36,014 nucleotides of DNA from Rhodospirillales bacterium. Its GTDB lineage: Bacteria; Pseudomonadota; Alphaproteobacteria; Rhodospirillales; Casp-alpha2. Position numbers and translations under genes: made by a program. The DNA lies in NCBI GenBank assembly GCA_013203955.1, contig JABMOY010000158.1, forward strand, positions 1 to 36,014, in the 5' to 3' direction. The notes under the pieces were generated by a model. The model searched no databases and was not told where the DNA came from. It saw only the letters and a list, made by a program, of their open reading frames with translations. This document shows positions 7,204 to 16,437 of the stretch, piece by piece; position 1 is the stretch's first letter; every line of letters starts with the position of its first letter.

Positions 7204-7737
7204 ATGGGCGTAATGACACTTCTTGCGATCATTGTGGCGCCCGACCCGCGCTTGAAGATTTCGGCCAAGCCCGTGGCCAAGGTCGATGACGATGTCCGCA
7301 AGCTGATGGACGACATGCTGGAAAGCATGCATTCGGCCAACGGCATCGGCTTGGCGGCGCCCCAAGTCGGTGACGAACGCCGCGTCATCGTCGTCGATGT
7401 TTCGGCCAAGGATGCTGACCCCGCCCCCATCCGCATGGCCAATCCGGAGTTGGAGTGGGTGTCCGATGAATATCTTATTCACGAGGAAGGATGCCTGTCG
7501 CTGCCCGAGCATTTCTCCGACGTGGAAAGGCCCGGCGCCATCAGGGTGCGTTATTTGGATTATGATGGCGAAATTCAAGAACTCGAAACCGACGGCGTGC
7601 TGGCGACCTGTATCCAGCACGAAATGGACCATCTGGACGGGGTCTTGTTTGTCGATCATATTTCGTCATTGAAGCGCAACATGATCCTTCGCAAGCTGAC
7701 GAAGTCGAAGAAGTTGGCGGCGGCGGACGACGATTAG
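7204..7737 (+). CDS. def: peptide deformylase
   Basis: 177 residues. It removes the formyl group from the N-terminal methionine of new proteins using a bound metal. All three motifs are intact: [10 protein letters not shown] (47-56), EGCLSLP (95-101, metal ligand C97) and QHEMDHLDG (138-146, two His ligands and catalytic E140). The ATG at 7204 or the one at 7213 ([14 protein letters not shown]) could be used; the latter fits the family N-terminus better, and no strong SD decides. It is followed by fmt after 10 bases, the usual def-fmt pair of opposing activities. Confidence 0.95.
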   Translation: MGVMTLLAIIVAPDPRLKISAKPVAKVDDDVRKLMDDMLESMHSANGIGLAAPQVGDERRVIVVDVSAKDADPAPIRMANPELEWVSDEYLIHEEGCLSLPEHFSDVERPGAIRVRYLDYDGEIQELETDGVLATCIQHEMDHLDGVLFVDHISSLKRNMILRKLTKSKKLAAADDD

Positions 7738-7747
7738 GAACCCGAGC

Positions 7748-8689
7748 ATGACTTCGCTGCGGCTCGTTTTTATGGGCAGCCCCGATTTTTCGGTGCCTAT
7801 CCTCGACGCCCTGATGGCGGCGGGCCATGAAATCGTTTGCGTCTATTCGCAACCACCCCGGCCGGCTGGGCGCGGCCACAAGGAAGTTCCATCCCCCGTT
7901 CACGCATCTGCCGAGGCTAAGGGGCTCGACGTGCGCACGCCGATTTCCCTGAAGGGCGGAGAAGAACAAGCGGCCTTCGCCGCCTTGAAGGCGGATGCCG
8001 CCGTGGTTGCCGCATACGGGCTGCTGCTGCCGAAGGCGGTGGTCGAAGCGCCGAAGATGGGGTGCCTGAACGTTCATGCGTCGCTGTTGCCGCGGTGGCG
8101 GGGTGCGGCACCGATTCAGCGGGCGATCTTAGGCGGCGACATCGAGACCGGCGTTAGCATTATGGTTATCGACGAAGGCCTGGATACCGGTGATGTTTTG
8201 TTGACCGGAAAAATCCTGATCACAACCGCCACCACGGCGGGGTCGCTGCATGACGAGCTGTCCGGGCTGGGGGCGCGGTTGATGGTCGAAGCGCTGGCCG
8301 GTTTGGCGGCGGGAAATCTGACGCCAAAGCCGCAGGCCGCCGACGGCGTTACCTATGCCCAAAAGCTAACCCGGGATGAAGGACGGCTAGACTGGCGGCT
8401 TGCGGCGGTTGACCTGGAACGCCGGGTCCGCGCGCTTAACCCTTGGCCCGGCGTTTGGTTCGAGCACGCCGGCGATCGAATAAAGGTGTTGGCGGCGGTG
8501 GCGGAAGAAGGAAAAGCCGGCCAGCCCCCCGGCGTTCTACCCGGCGTTCTAATAGATGGCGCGTTGGGTGTTGCCTGCGGGGAAGGGGTGCTGAGGCTGA
8601 CCCGTGTGCAGCGGGCGGGCAAGGAAGCGCAGGACGGAGAAACGTTTGTTTTGGGGTATCCCTTGGGTTCGGGAACGCAGCTCGATTAG
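7748..8689 (+). CDS. fmt: methionyl-tRNA formyltransferase
   Basis: 313 residues. It transfers a formyl group from 10-formyl-tetrahydrofolate to initiator Met-tRNA. Visible are the N-terminal Rossmann-like start ([19 protein letters not shown]), the folate-binding and catalytic segment [20 protein letters not shown] (N108, H110) and [10 protein letters not shown] (D146), then the C-terminal OB-like domain ([28 protein letters not shown]). Length is normal. It is the second gene of def-fmt and ends 15 bases from the convergent gene at 8705. Confidence 0.96.
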   Translation: MTSLRLVFMGSPDFSVPILDALMAAGHEIVCVYSQPPRPAGRGHKEVPSPVHASAEAKGLDVRTPISLKGGEEQAAFAALKADAAVVAAYGLLLPKAVVEAPKMGCLNVHASLLPRWRGAAPIQRAILGGDIETGVSIMVIDEGLDTGDVLLTGKILITTATTAGSLHDELSGLGARLMVEALAGLAAGNLTPKPQAADGVTYAQKLTRDEGRLDWRLAAVDLERRVRALNPWPGVWFEHAGDRIKVLAAVAEEGKAGQPPGVLPGVLIDGALGVACGEGVLRLTRVQRAGKEAQDGETFVLGYPLGSGTQLD

Positions 8690-8704
8690 GTCTTCGCCCT
8701 ATAA

Positions 8705-9751
8705 TTAACCCAGCGCCGACAACATCGGCGCCGAATCTTCGATATGGGCGATCTTGTCCATGCCCTGTTTCATTTCCGACATCATGAATTCGGCGCGCTT
8801 GCCGGGGCCGCCGGATGACGGCGTCGGGAAAAGTTTGGACCAGGCACCCATCTTGACGCTGAGCGAACACAGCACGCCGCCGATGGTGGTGTGATAGCTG
8901 GAGATCAATTGTTCGACCTTGCGGAAACGTTCGGCGGAAATTTCGTCCCACATGTGCTTGGTGCCACGTTCGAAGTTTTCGAACCGCCCGGTGATGGCAG
9001 CCATCAATTCGTTGATGGTGGCTTCCATCTCGGACATGGTGTTGCGCAAGTTCTGGTCGGTCTTGAACTGGTAATTGTCGCTCAGGGTATCCATGGCTTC
9101 CAGGAATTCGGTGATGACGGGCTCTATGGCGTCCAGGCACCTGCGGTAATAGGCCAACGACAGGAAGATATCGCCGTAATCTTCCATGAACCGGGGGATT
9201 TCCTCGGGCTTGATATTCAACTTCGCCGACATGATGCGGATTTTTTCAAGCGCCGTCTTGACGTCGGGATCTCGGAACAGCTTGATCACGTCGTCGAAGC
9301 TTTCGATCTTAACGTCGCCGTCGTCGCCGTAGATCTGCATGATCAAGGGGCGGGTGAAATCCGTCATGTAGGATGTCAATTCCTTGTTCATGGAATCCGA
9401 AAGCTTGAGCGCATCATGGTTGTTGATCTCGATGCCAAGTTCGCGAAGCGAAATGCGTAGGCTGTAAACGTCGTAGCTGGGCAGGTTGCCGACCTTGCGC
9501 ATAATCTGCATGTCAGGCGGCGGGTCGGATGTCAGCCAGCCGAATTCCTTCGGCAGATCCTCGATGTCGATCTGGCCGCTACCGGTATCCTTGTCGTCGA
9601 AAAGTTCGATGACGCTGTTCAGGCGCACGTTCTTGATCAGCTTGGCGCGGCTGATGGCGGGCGTTTCCAGCGGCAGGATCGACAGCGGCAGGATATGCAG
9701 CGAGTCCCTGTCGTCGTCTGAAATTTTTTCGGCGGCACTCATTTGGTTCAT
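8705..9751 (-). CDS. conserved-looking cytosolic protein of unknown function
   Basis: 348 residues; I do not recognise the family. There is no signal peptide or membrane segment. After an acidic N-terminus comes a region with an Asp-rich loop (DDKDTGSGQIDIEDL) that looks like an EF-hand but has the wrong spacing for a canonical one. The middle and C-terminus are helical (ALEKIRIMSAKLNIKPEEIPRF, AYYRRCLDAIEPVITEF, MSEMEATINELMAAITGRFENF) and may form a helical bundle. The tail is Gly/Pro/Ser-rich. A TTG precedes ATG 9751; another ATG lies at 9742. AAGG sits four bases before ATG 9751. It is divergent from truA and convergent with fmt. Confidence 0.7.
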   Translation of the reverse strand: MNQMSAAEKISDDDRDSLHILPLSILPLETPAISRAKLIKNVRLNSVIELFDDKDTGSGQIDIEDLPKEFGWLTSDPPPDMQIMRKVGNLPSYDVYSLRISLRELGIEINNHDALKLSDSMNKELTSYMTDFTRPLIMQIYGDDGDVKIESFDDVIKLFRDPDVKTALEKIRIMSAKLNIKPEEIPRFMEDYGDIFLSLAYYRRCLDAIEPVITEFLEAMDTLSDNYQFKTDQNLRNTMSEMEATINELMAAITGRFENFERGTKHMWDEISAERFRKVEQLISSYHTTIGGVLCSLSVKMGAWSKLFPTPSSGGPGKRAEFMMSEMKQGMDKIAHIEDSAPMLSALG

Positions 9752-9894
9752 CAAGCCTTATGATCGGGCGAAAAAGCCCAAACCTCGCGTTTAAAAAATT
9801 CAACAATTTTGCCCTCCCCGGTGGGGCAGGGGCCTTGTAAAGCCTGAACATAATGGCAGGTTAATGTGTCACCGATGTCGTATGAAAATGTCAG

Positions 9895-9900
9895 TATAAT
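9895..9900 (+). promoter_or_regulatory. perfect -10 hexamer upstream of truA
   Basis: TATAAT lies about 100 bases upstream of truA in the 248-base divergent gap, in a locally AT-rich setting. No good -35 sits 16-18 bases before it (CCGATG at 17), so it is only a candidate. Confidence 0.25.
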
Positions 9901-9973
9901 TCAGCATATATCAGGGTTTTACAGGGCGTATGGGGCGGATTTCCGGGGTTTTTGACGAAAAGCCTCGATTGTC

Positions 9974-9988
9974 GCCCCCCTGGGGGGC
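9974..9988 (+). promoter_or_regulatory. strong GC hairpin in the truA leader
   Basis: GCCCCC-CTG-GGGGGC can form six G-C pairs and ends 11 bases before the truA ATG. A-rich sequence follows, not a T-run, so it is not a terminator on the plus strand. It could limit ribosome access to truA. Confidence 0.35.
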
Positions 9989-9999
9989 TAAAAAAGGCA

Positions 10000-10737
10000 A
10001 TGGCGCGTTACAAACTCTTGATCGAATACGATGGCCGCGGTTTTGTCGGATGGCAACGCCAGGAAAATGGATTCGGCGTTCAGCAGGCAATCGAGGAAGC
10101 CATCGAAAAATTTTGTGGCGAAAAAACCATCGTTTTCGGGGCCGGGCGCACCGATTCGGGCGTTCATGCGTTGGGCCAAGTCGCTCATATTAACCTGTCC
10201 AAAGAGACCAAGGCCGACACCGTTCGCGATGCGCTCAATTTTCACCTTAAGGCGGTGCCGGTGGTGGTGCTTGAAGCGACCGAGGTCAAGGACGGATTCG
10301 ACGCCCGTCTGTCGGCGCGCGACCGGGCCTATGAGTACCGGATCACCAACCGCCGCGCGCCCTTGACCGTGGGCCAAGGCTTAAGCTGGTGGGTGCCGGT
10401 GCCCCTGGACGCCGAGGCCATGGACGCCGCCGCCAAGGTTTTGATCGGAAAGCATGATTTTACCACCTTCCGGGCTGCCTATTGCCAGGCGCTGTCGCCG
10501 GTCAAGACGCTCGACATGCTTCGCGTCAGCCGCGACGGGGAAACCATCAAGGTCGAAACCAGGGCGCGGTCGTACATGCACCATCAGGTAAGAAATATTG
10601 TCGGCACCTTGAAACTGGTCGGCGAGGGCAAATGGACCGCCGCCGATGTCAAGGCGGCGCTCGATAAGAAGGACCGCGCCGCCGCCGGCCCGACGGCCCC
10701 CGCCGCCGGCCTTTATTTCGTCGAGGTTCTTTACTGA
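10000..10737 (+). CDS. truA: tRNA pseudouridine synthase A (positions 38-40)
   Basis: 245 residues from ATG 10000. It isomerises uridines 38-40 in the anticodon arm of many tRNAs. The catalytic Asp is D52 in AGRTDSGVHALGQVAH; RYKLLIEYDGRGFVGWQRQ starts the first domain, and SYMHHQVRNIVGTLKLVGEGKW is the conserved C-terminal motif. An open frame continues 16 codons upstream (to 9952), but the family begins at MARYKLLIEYDG, and the extension contains the GC hairpin. SD is weak (AAGG close to the ATG). In many alphaproteobacteria truA sits near def-fmt, as here. Confidence 0.95.
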   Translation: MARYKLLIEYDGRGFVGWQRQENGFGVQQAIEEAIEKFCGEKTIVFGAGRTDSGVHALGQVAHINLSKETKADTVRDALNFHLKAVPVVVLEATEVKDGFDARLSARDRAYEYRITNRRAPLTVGQGLSWWVPVPLDAEAMDAAAKVLIGKHDFTTFRAAYCQALSPVKTLDMLRVSRDGETIKVETRARSYMHHQVRNIVGTLKLVGEGKWTAADVKAALDKKDRAAAGPTAPAAGLYFVEVLY

Positions 10738-10769
10738 TTTAAGGCGCTGGCCCTATAGTCGTATTAGCC

Positions 10770-11132
10770 ATGGCAAAGACCCCCCTCAGCCTCAATCCCG
10801 ACGCCGACTCTGGGCCCGATTCCGAAAACGAAACCGATTCCCCGAGCCTTGGCGATCAGGGCCCAGGGCCTTATTCGGGGCCTAAACCGGGGCCCGAAAT
10901 CAAGCCGGTCATTGGCTGGTGCGCTGTCGGTTTCGGGGTGCTGGGGATTTTTACCAAGGGGTACATCTTCGTGCCGCTGTCATTCATCTGTTCGCTGGCG
11001 GCGCTTTTTATGGGCCAGGCGGCATGGGCCTTCGTCGGGATTTTGCTGTCGGTGGTCGGCTTTTTGACATCGCCGGTTCTGCTGGCGCTTATCGGTATGG
11101 GCTGGCTTGCCGCATTCTTCGGTCTTCTGTAG
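10770..11132 (+). CDS. small membrane protein of unknown function
   Basis: 120 residues. Residues 1-47 are acidic, Pro/Gly/Ser-rich and probably disordered (DADSGPDSENETDSPSLGDQGPGPYSG). The rest is hydrophobic with two or three membrane segments (VIGWCAVGFGVLGIFTKGYIFVPLSFICSLAALFMG, then AWAFVGILLSVVGFLTSPVLLALIGMGWLAAFFGLL). It starts 32 bases after truA on the same strand and is probably cotranscribed. No SD is obvious before the ATG. Its TAG stop (11130-11132) abuts the stop of the convergent gene with no base between. Confidence 0.65.
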   Translation: MAKTPLSLNPDADSGPDSENETDSPSLGDQGPGPYSGPKPGPEIKPVIGWCAVGFGVLGIFTKGYIFVPLSFICSLAALFMGQAAWAFVGILLSVVGFLTSPVLLALIGMGWLAAFFGLL

Positions 11133-11702
11133 TCACAGCACCCCATCGGCCATGGCGTTGAGGAAGACGCTAATCAGGAAATCCAGTCCGACCAAGCCTG
11201 CCGCCGCCCCCACCGACACGTTCAATGCGGTGCGGGCGATAAAGCCGTTGTAGATCAGGATCAGGGACAGCGCGACAAGGCCCATGGCATTGGCGTTGTC
11301 CAAAGAAACCAGGCCCGCCGTGCCCAGGATGCCGATCGGCAGGTAGATCGCGTTTTGCAGGACTCCGGCCCAATTGTAGGCGACGATGAAACGGATATAA
11401 AATTCTTCGCGTTCGAACGCCTTGGCGAGGTAGACCATGGCCAGCGGAAACGTCACCCAGGCAATGACATAGACAATCGTCTCAATCGCCAGGAAACGGA
11501 AAAGCCAGACGTCCTCGGTGAATTTCGAATACCGGATCATCAACAGGAACAGATAAACCGGCGCAATCAACACGGCGGCGAAAAAGGAACGCCAGAACCC
11601 GGCGATGGATTGGTCAAAATAATCAAGGCCCGAAGGATCAAAGCGGGCAAGCCGGTAAGCCCCGTAGAGGGCCGAAACAATTTCCCGGAGTGTCGGGATC
11701 AT
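11133..11702 (-). CDS. multi-pass membrane protein of unknown function downstream of dapE
   Basis: 189 residues with about four or five membrane segments: [79 protein letters not shown] and [18 protein letters not shown]. The soluble N-terminus ([30 protein letters not shown]) is amphipathic. I do not recognise a family; it is vaguely like Yip1-type proteins. Its ATG overlaps the dapE stop in an ATGA (11699-11702), so it is translationally coupled to dapE. That places it in the dapD-dapE operon without proving a role in lysine synthesis. Confidence 0.75.
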   Translation of the reverse strand: MIPTLREIVSALYGAYRLARFDPSGLDYFDQSIAGFWRSFFAAVLIAPVYLFLLMIRYSKFTEDVWLFRFLAIETIVYVIAWVTFPLAMVYLAKAFEREEFYIRFIVAYNWAGVLQNAIYLPIGILGTAGLVSLDNANAMGLVALSLILIYNGFIARTALNVSVGAAAGLVGLDFLISVFLNAMADGVL

Positions 11703-12847
11703 GCGGCCCCGTCGGCGAAGAAACCTTCCAAAACGGCTTCGTAAATTTCGGAAAGTTTTTGGATGTCCGATATCAGGGCGTTTTCATCGGCCTTGTGGGC
11801 GGTTTGATTGATCATCCCGAATTCACAGACCGGGCAGTAGTCCTTGATGAACCGCGCATCCGACGTGCCGCCCGTGGTGCTCAGGTCGGGGGTTTGCCCC
11901 GTCACCTTCTTCACCGCATCCCCGATAAGGTCGCTGAACGGTCCGGGCGGGCACAAAAACGGCTCGCCCGATATGCGTGCGGTCATGTCGTAATTGCCGC
12001 CGATGGCATCGAAGCGTTGGCGCAACAGGGCTTCAAGATCAGCCCCCGTATGCAGGTCGTTGAAGCGGATATTCAGGCGCGCCTCGGCCTTGGCGGGAAT
12101 GACATTGGTGACCGGGTTGCCGACGTCAAAGGTGGTGACGACGGGCCGGGACGCCGGGAAATGGTCGGTGCCTTCGTCGAGCGGGACATCGATGATCGAC
12201 GACAACATCTTCATCAACGTCTCGACGGGATTGTCGGCCAGTTGCGGATAGGCGACGTGGCCGGACGTGCCGTGCACGGTGATGGCGGCGTTGATCGAAC
12301 CACGACGGCCGATCTTGATCATATCGCCCAGGGCCTTAGGATTGGTCGGCTCGCCGACTAGGCAAGCGTCCAAGACCTCGCCCTGTTGTTTAAGCCAGTC
12401 CAGAACCTTGACCGTGCCGTTTTGGGCGTCGCCTTCTTCATCGCCGGTGATCAGCAGGCTGATGGAGCCGCCAAAGCCGTTGGGGTGAGCTTCTATAAAC
12501 CGGGAAACGCCTGCAACGAACGCGGCAATACCCGTTTTCATGTCCGCGGCGCCTCGCCCATAAAGCCGGTCGCCTTTGATAACGGCGGCGAAGGGATCGA
12601 CGGTCCATTCATCGGTGTTGCCAACGGGCACGACATCGGTGTGGCCGGCAAAACAGAAATTAGGGGCGCTGTCACCGATGCGGGCGTAAAGGTTCTGCAC
12701 CTCTGCGTCGCCTTCTCCGAAGGCAAGCCGGTGGCAGGTAAAGCCAAGCGTCCCCAAGGCGTCCTCAAGGACGGCAATGGCGCCTTCATCGGCCGGCGTT
12801 ACACTGGGGCGGCGGATAAGCGCTTGGGAAAGTTCAAGAGGATCCAC
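11699..12847 (-). CDS. dapE: succinyl-diaminopimelate desuccinylase
   Basis: 382 residues from GTG 12847. This M20-family zinc hydrolase cleaves N-succinyl-L,L-diaminopimelate in the lysine/peptidoglycan pathway. Metal and catalytic residues are visible: H69 and D71 in AGHTDVVP, D102 in GRGAADMK, and E137/E138 in ITGDEEGD. The C-terminal [19 protein letters not shown] is also typical. The open frame extends to 13219, but that part is out-of-frame dapD. The GTG has AAGGAG seven bases upstream and gives the normal family length. dapD ends 22 bases upstream. Confidence 0.96.
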   Translation of the reverse strand: MDPLELSQALIRRPSVTPADEGAIAVLEDALGTLGFTCHRLAFGEGDAEVQNLYARIGDSAPNFCFAGHTDVVPVGNTDEWTVDPFAAVIKGDRLYGRGAADMKTGIAAFVAGVSRFIEAHPNGFGGSISLLITGDEEGDAQNGTVKVLDWLKQQGEVLDACLVGEPTNPKALGDMIKIGRRGSINAAITVHGTSGHVAYPQLADNPVETLMKMLSSIIDVPLDEGTDHFPASRPVVTTFDVGNPVTNVIPAKAEARLNIRFNDLHTGADLEALLRQRFDAIGGNYDMTARISGEPFLCPPGPFSDLIGDAVKKVTGQTPDLSTTGGTSDARFIKDYCPVCEFGMINQTAHKADENALISDIQKLSEIYEAVLEGFFADGAA

Positions 12848-12854
12848 AGGACCA

Positions 12855-12860
12855 CTCCTT
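12855..12860 (-). promoter_or_regulatory. ribosome binding site fixing the GTG start of dapE
   Basis: AAGGAG on the minus strand lies seven bases before GTG 12847, in the 22-base gap after dapD. Confidence 0.7.
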
Positions 12861-12869
12861 TTTAAAAGC

Positions 12870-13706
12870 TCACTCGCGGAGCAGGTCGTTGATGGATGTC
12901 TTAGACCGGGTCTTTTCGTCGACCCGCTTGACGATGACGGCGCAATAAAGAGCAGGTGAGCCCGCCGCTGCATTCTTGCCGGGAAGTGTTCCGGACACGA
13001 CCACCGAATAGGCCGGCACGCGGCCGTACATGACCTCGCCGGTGGCGCGGTCAACGATTTTGGTCGAGGCGCCGATATAAACGCCCATGGACAGCACAGA
13101 GCCTTCTTCGACGACGACGCCTTCGGCGACTTCGGCCCGCGCCCCGATGAAGCAGTTGTCTTCGATGATGACCGGCCCCGCCTGCAGCGGTTCGAGCACG
13201 CCGCCGATGCCGGCACCACCTGAAATATGACAGTTCTTGCCGATCTGGGCGCAACTGCCGACGGTCGCCCAGGTATCGATCATGGTCCCCTGATCGACAT
13301 AGGCGCCCAGGTTGACGAAGCTCGGCATCAAGATCACGCCGGGCGCGATGTAGGCGGAATGGCGGACGATACAATGGGGCACGGCGCGGAACCCGGCGTC
13401 GCGGAATTTGGCGTCATCCCAGCCGTCGAACTTGGACGGCACCTTATCAAACCACGTCGAGCCGCCCGGTCCGCCGCTAATGGGGGTCATGTCGTTCAAT
13501 CGAAAAGACAGCAGCACCGCCTTCTTGAGCCATTGGTTGACCTGCCAGTCTTTGCCGGATTTTTCGGCGACGCGGGCGCCCCCTGAATCCAGAAGATCAA
13601 GGGCGGCGTTGACGGCGTCGCGCACCTCGCCGGTTGTGTCGAGCCCGATGGAATCGCGCTCTTCCCAGGCGGCGTCAATGGTCGATTGCAGGTCAGCGGC
13701 AGTCAT
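12870..13706 (-). CDS. dapD: 2,3,4,5-tetrahydrodipicolinate N-succinyltransferase
   Basis: 278 residues, normal length. It succinylates tetrahydrodipicolinate with succinyl-CoA, giving the substrate that leads to the DapE reaction. The helical N-domain is followed by [27 protein letters not shown], then a left-handed beta-helix of hexapeptide repeats ([56 protein letters not shown] and on to [20 protein letters not shown]). The C-terminus [14 protein letters not shown]-like ([14 protein letters not shown]) is a family signature. It is first in the minus-strand group dapD-dapE-membrane protein. Confidence 0.97.
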   Translation of the reverse strand: MTAADLQSTIDAAWEERDSIGLDTTGEVRDAVNAALDLLDSGGARVAEKSGKDWQVNQWLKKAVLLSFRLNDMTPISGGPGGSTWFDKVPSKFDGWDDAKFRDAGFRAVPHCIVRHSAYIAPGVILMPSFVNLGAYVDQGTMIDTWATVGSCAQIGKNCHISGGAGIGGVLEPLQAGPVIIEDNCFIGARAEVAEGVVVEEGSVLSMGVYIGASTKIVDRATGEVMYGRVPAYSVVVSGTLPGKNAAAGSPALYCAVIVKRVDEKTRSKTSINDLLRE

Positions 13707-13792
13707 GGGGTAACTTCCTTCGCGGTTGCTGGCGGCAGAAAATGAGCCACCCCGGGCGGGGTGTCAATACGGCCAGGGCTATGGGCGGATCA

Positions 13793-14482
13793 TTACGCCG
13801 TCAATTGGGCAAGCCAGGGGACAAGGTCATCGACAATGTGATGAACGTGATCGACCGGCGCGTCGGGGTCTTTGGTTACATCTGGGCCCTCGTTTTGGCG
13901 TACCCACACCGTGGTCATGCCGAGCGCCGCCGCCGGGCCCAGGTTGCGGGCTAAATCCTCGACCATTACCGTTTTATCGGGTTTAAGCCCATGCATCTCG
14001 ACCAGGGCGTCATAGGCTTCCGGTTTCGGCTTGGGGATGTAACCGGCGATGATGATGTCGAAAACGGCGTCGAAATGATGACGGACGGCAAGCTTGTCCA
14101 AAATTCGTCCGGCATGGTCGGCGGGGCCGTTGGTGAAGATGATTTTGCGCCCCGCCAGCCGGGACAAGGCCTCGTCCAGGGCCTTGTCGGTTGAAACGGT
14201 GCTGAGATCGATATCGTGAACGTAATCGAGGAATTTCCCCGGTTTCAAGCCGTGATGGGCCATCAAACCGGCCATCGTGGTCCCGTGTTCCAGGTAATAA
14301 TCCTTGCGGAGCTTGCCTGCGGCTTCAAGGCCTAGGCTCAAGAATTCGGCGATAAAAAGCGTCATTTTTTCGTCGACTTGGGCGAAAATATCCGAAGTTG
14401 CCGGATAGAGGGTGTTGTCGAGATCGAAAACCCAGCACTCGGCTTGCAAAAGATTTGTATTTAAAGCGTTTATTTGATCCAT
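13793..14482 (-). CDS. HAD-family hydrolase, pyrimidine 5'-nucleotidase type
   Basis: 229 residues from ATG 14482; a GTG two codons earlier (14488) is also possible. HAD motif I is FDLDNTLYP (nucleophile D20, general acid D22), motif II is IFTNGP, motif III the Lys in GYIPKPKPEAYDAL, and motif IV VMVEDLARNLGPAAALGM. DLDNTLYP with a helical cap points to the Ssm1/Pyr-5-nucleotidase group acting on pyrimidine nucleotides; the substrate is inferred from family. It lies 86 bases upstream of dapD on the same strand and may be cotranscribed, but the gap allows a separate dapD promoter. Confidence 0.85.
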   Translation of the reverse strand: MDQINALNTNLLQAECWVFDLDNTLYPATSDIFAQVDEKMTLFIAEFLSLGLEAAGKLRKDYYLEHGTTMAGLMAHHGLKPGKFLDYVHDIDLSTVSTDKALDEALSRLAGRKIIFTNGPADHAGRILDKLAVRHHFDAVFDIIIAGYIPKPKPEAYDALVEMHGLKPDKTVMVEDLARNLGPAAALGMTTVWVRQNEGPDVTKDPDAPVDHVHHIVDDLVPWLAQLTA

Positions 14483-14663
14483 TTCCACTACAAGACTATT
14501 GTCCCGGACCCCGTATCGCCTCTATTTTAAGAGAATCGCTGAACATTAATGTATGCAATCGTTCCGGGGTAGCAGGACGAATGCCAATCCCCTATAACTC
14601 TAACCCCTATCGACCTTGGGTTTAACCAGCCCTAGATAAAAAAACCAGGAATACCTTTAATAG

Positions 14664-16394
14664 ATGACCAAAGACCGGTCCGCCACCACTCGGAAGAAAT
14701 TGGATGACGAAACGAATTCTGGACAATCCGGAAAAACGTCAACCAATGCAACGGAAGCCCAACAAAAATTGCTGGCGGGTTATCCCGGTGCCGCCCTTTT
14801 GGTCGGCGCCGGCGGCGAGGTTATCTGTTCAAACGTCAAGGCCGCCGGCCTGGAAGCGCTGATCGAACACGAAGCCGCGCCCGAGATCAAAAGCCTGATC
14901 GAGCAAGCCCGGTCAGCCAAGTCCGTTGCCGCCGGGTCGGTATCGTTGAGTAGCGCCAAGGGCGAAATTGTTCTCGAAATCTCCGTCGTTCCCGGACCAG
15001 GGGACGCTGGCGAAATGGTTGTGATGGCCCGAGACATGACCATGGAGCGGAACCTAAGAACGGCGCTTGTCGAATCCCGTCAGCGCTACAAGGATCTTGT
15101 CGAAGTCTCCAGCGACTTTTCGTGGGAAGTTAACCCCGAGGGTAAATTTGTCTTCGTTTCGCCAAGGGGCGCCATCGGCTACAAGGCCGAGGAACTAATC
15201 GATAAGAAGGCGGAGGATTTCGTCATTTCGCCCGAGGAATTTTCCCCCCTGCCTTTCGTCAGCGAACGGTCCTTGGATAACATCGAAATTTGGATGCACA
15301 ACAAGGACGGAACGACGGCGTGCGTGATCTTGTCCTGCGTTCCCTTGATGGCCGGAGAAAACGGTGGCGAAGTTTGGAAAGGGACGCGGGGCGTCTGCCG
15401 CGACGTCACCGAGGAGAGGGAAAACGAATCGGCCCTGGCCCGGGCGCGCCGCCGCGAACAGCATCTCAATTACATCGTCAGCACCATCCGGGATGAGTTA
15501 GAGCCCCACAACATGCTCAACGCCGCCGCCGCCGCTACCGCACGCGCGCTGGGCGTTGCCGGTTGTCGTATCTACCGGCGTGACGAAGATGACAAGTTTT
15601 CGACCGCCGCCGAGCACGGAAACATAGAGGGGCTGGATAAATTGGACGGCCAACTAAATTCTTTGAGTACCGGCGGCCAGGTGGTCGAAATTTCCATTGG
15701 CAAATGGCAGGTCCTCGCCACCTCAACAAATTACCGGCAAAGCGTCAACGGCGCCCTTTCCATTTGGAAGGTATCGACCGATGAGCCCTGGGAAGACGAC
15801 CACCATCTTTTGATCAGCGACATCGCCAACCAATTGGGCATCGCCAACGAACAAATCAGCAATCACGAACGGATTGTCGCCTTGTCCCGGACCGACGGCA
15901 TGACCGGGTTGCTGAACCGAAGGGCTTTTCTCGAAGAAGAACTGCCGCGGCGGGTTTTGCGTTTGGAACGCAACCGGGAAACGGCGGCTTTGTTTTATGT
16001 GGACATGGATAATTTCAAGCAGGTCAACGACATTCACGGCCACCAAGCCGGCGACGAAGCCATTATGTCGCTACGGGACTTGTTGATGGAAATGTCGCGT
16101 CCCGGAGACGTGATCGCCCGGTTGGGTGGGGATGAATTCGGCATGTGGCTTGACGGCATTTCACCGGAAGTCACGGAAAACAGGGCAAACCGTTTGATCG
16201 AAGCCAGCCAAGCGATGCGGAAATTTTCCGGTGACGCCGACCACCCCCTGGGAATTTCCGTCGGTATCGCCATGTATGATCCTGAAAAAAACGAAACCCT
16301 TGATGAAATATTGGCCCGCGCCGATGCTGCTATGTATATCGTGAAAAATGCGGGTAAGGGCGGCTTTCATATGGCAAAATCGCCAGGGGAATAG
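14664..16394 (+). CDS. diguanylate cyclase with PAS and GAF sensor domains
   Basis: 576 residues, no membrane segment. In order: a polar tail, a PAS-like segment (about 40-130, LLAGYPGAALLVGAGGEVICSN), a second PAS (about 137-255, RYKDLVEVSSDFSWEVNPEGKFVFVSP), a GAF-like region (about 270-405), and GGDEF. The active motif is intact at 488-492 (RLGGDEFGMW), and the inhibitory site RPGD (479-482) lies exactly five residues before it, so the enzyme should make cyclic di-GMP and be product-inhibited. DGMTGLLNRRAF and DMDNFKQVNDIHGHQAGDEA are the usual flanking motifs. No EAL domain. SD is weak. The two DUF2336-type genes follow 43 bases later. Confidence 0.92.
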   Translation: MTKDRSATTRKKLDDETNSGQSGKTSTNATEAQQKLLAGYPGAALLVGAGGEVICSNVKAAGLEALIEHEAAPEIKSLIEQARSAKSVAAGSVSLSSAKGEIVLEISVVPGPGDAGEMVVMARDMTMERNLRTALVESRQRYKDLVEVSSDFSWEVNPEGKFVFVSPRGAIGYKAEELIDKKAEDFVISPEEFSPLPFVSERSLDNIEIWMHNKDGTTACVILSCVPLMAGENGGEVWKGTRGVCRDVTEERENESALARARRREQHLNYIVSTIRDELEPHNMLNAAAAATARALGVAGCRIYRRDEDDKFSTAAEHGNIEGLDKLDGQLNSLSTGGQVVEISIGKWQVLATSTNYRQSVNGALSIWKVSTDEPWEDDHHLLISDIANQLGIANEQISNHERIVALSRTDGMTGLLNRRAFLEEELPRRVLRLERNRETAALFYVDMDNFKQVNDIHGHQAGDEAIMSLRDLLMEMSRPGDVIARLGGDEFGMWLDGISPEVTENRANRLIEASQAMRKFSGDADHPLGISVGIAMYDPEKNETLDEILARADAAMYIVKNAGKGGFHMAKSPGE

Positions 16395-16437
16395 TATCTA
16401 TTCCCGATCGTGAAAAATTGAGAGAGAACAGGACGAC

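Noticed and set aside
6063-7442. rmuC extended to 7442
   Set aside because: The extra 107 codons run antisense to def, whose motifs are intact, and the RmuC membrane anchor starts at 7121.
8753-9746. Canonical EF-hand in the 348-aa protein
   Set aside because: Ligand spacing in DDKDTGSGQIDIEDL does not fit the 12-residue loop; left as a resemblance only.
11699-13219. dapE extended to 13219
   Set aside because: The extra part is an out-of-frame reading of dapD; the GTG at 12847 has a good ribosome site and gives the normal length.
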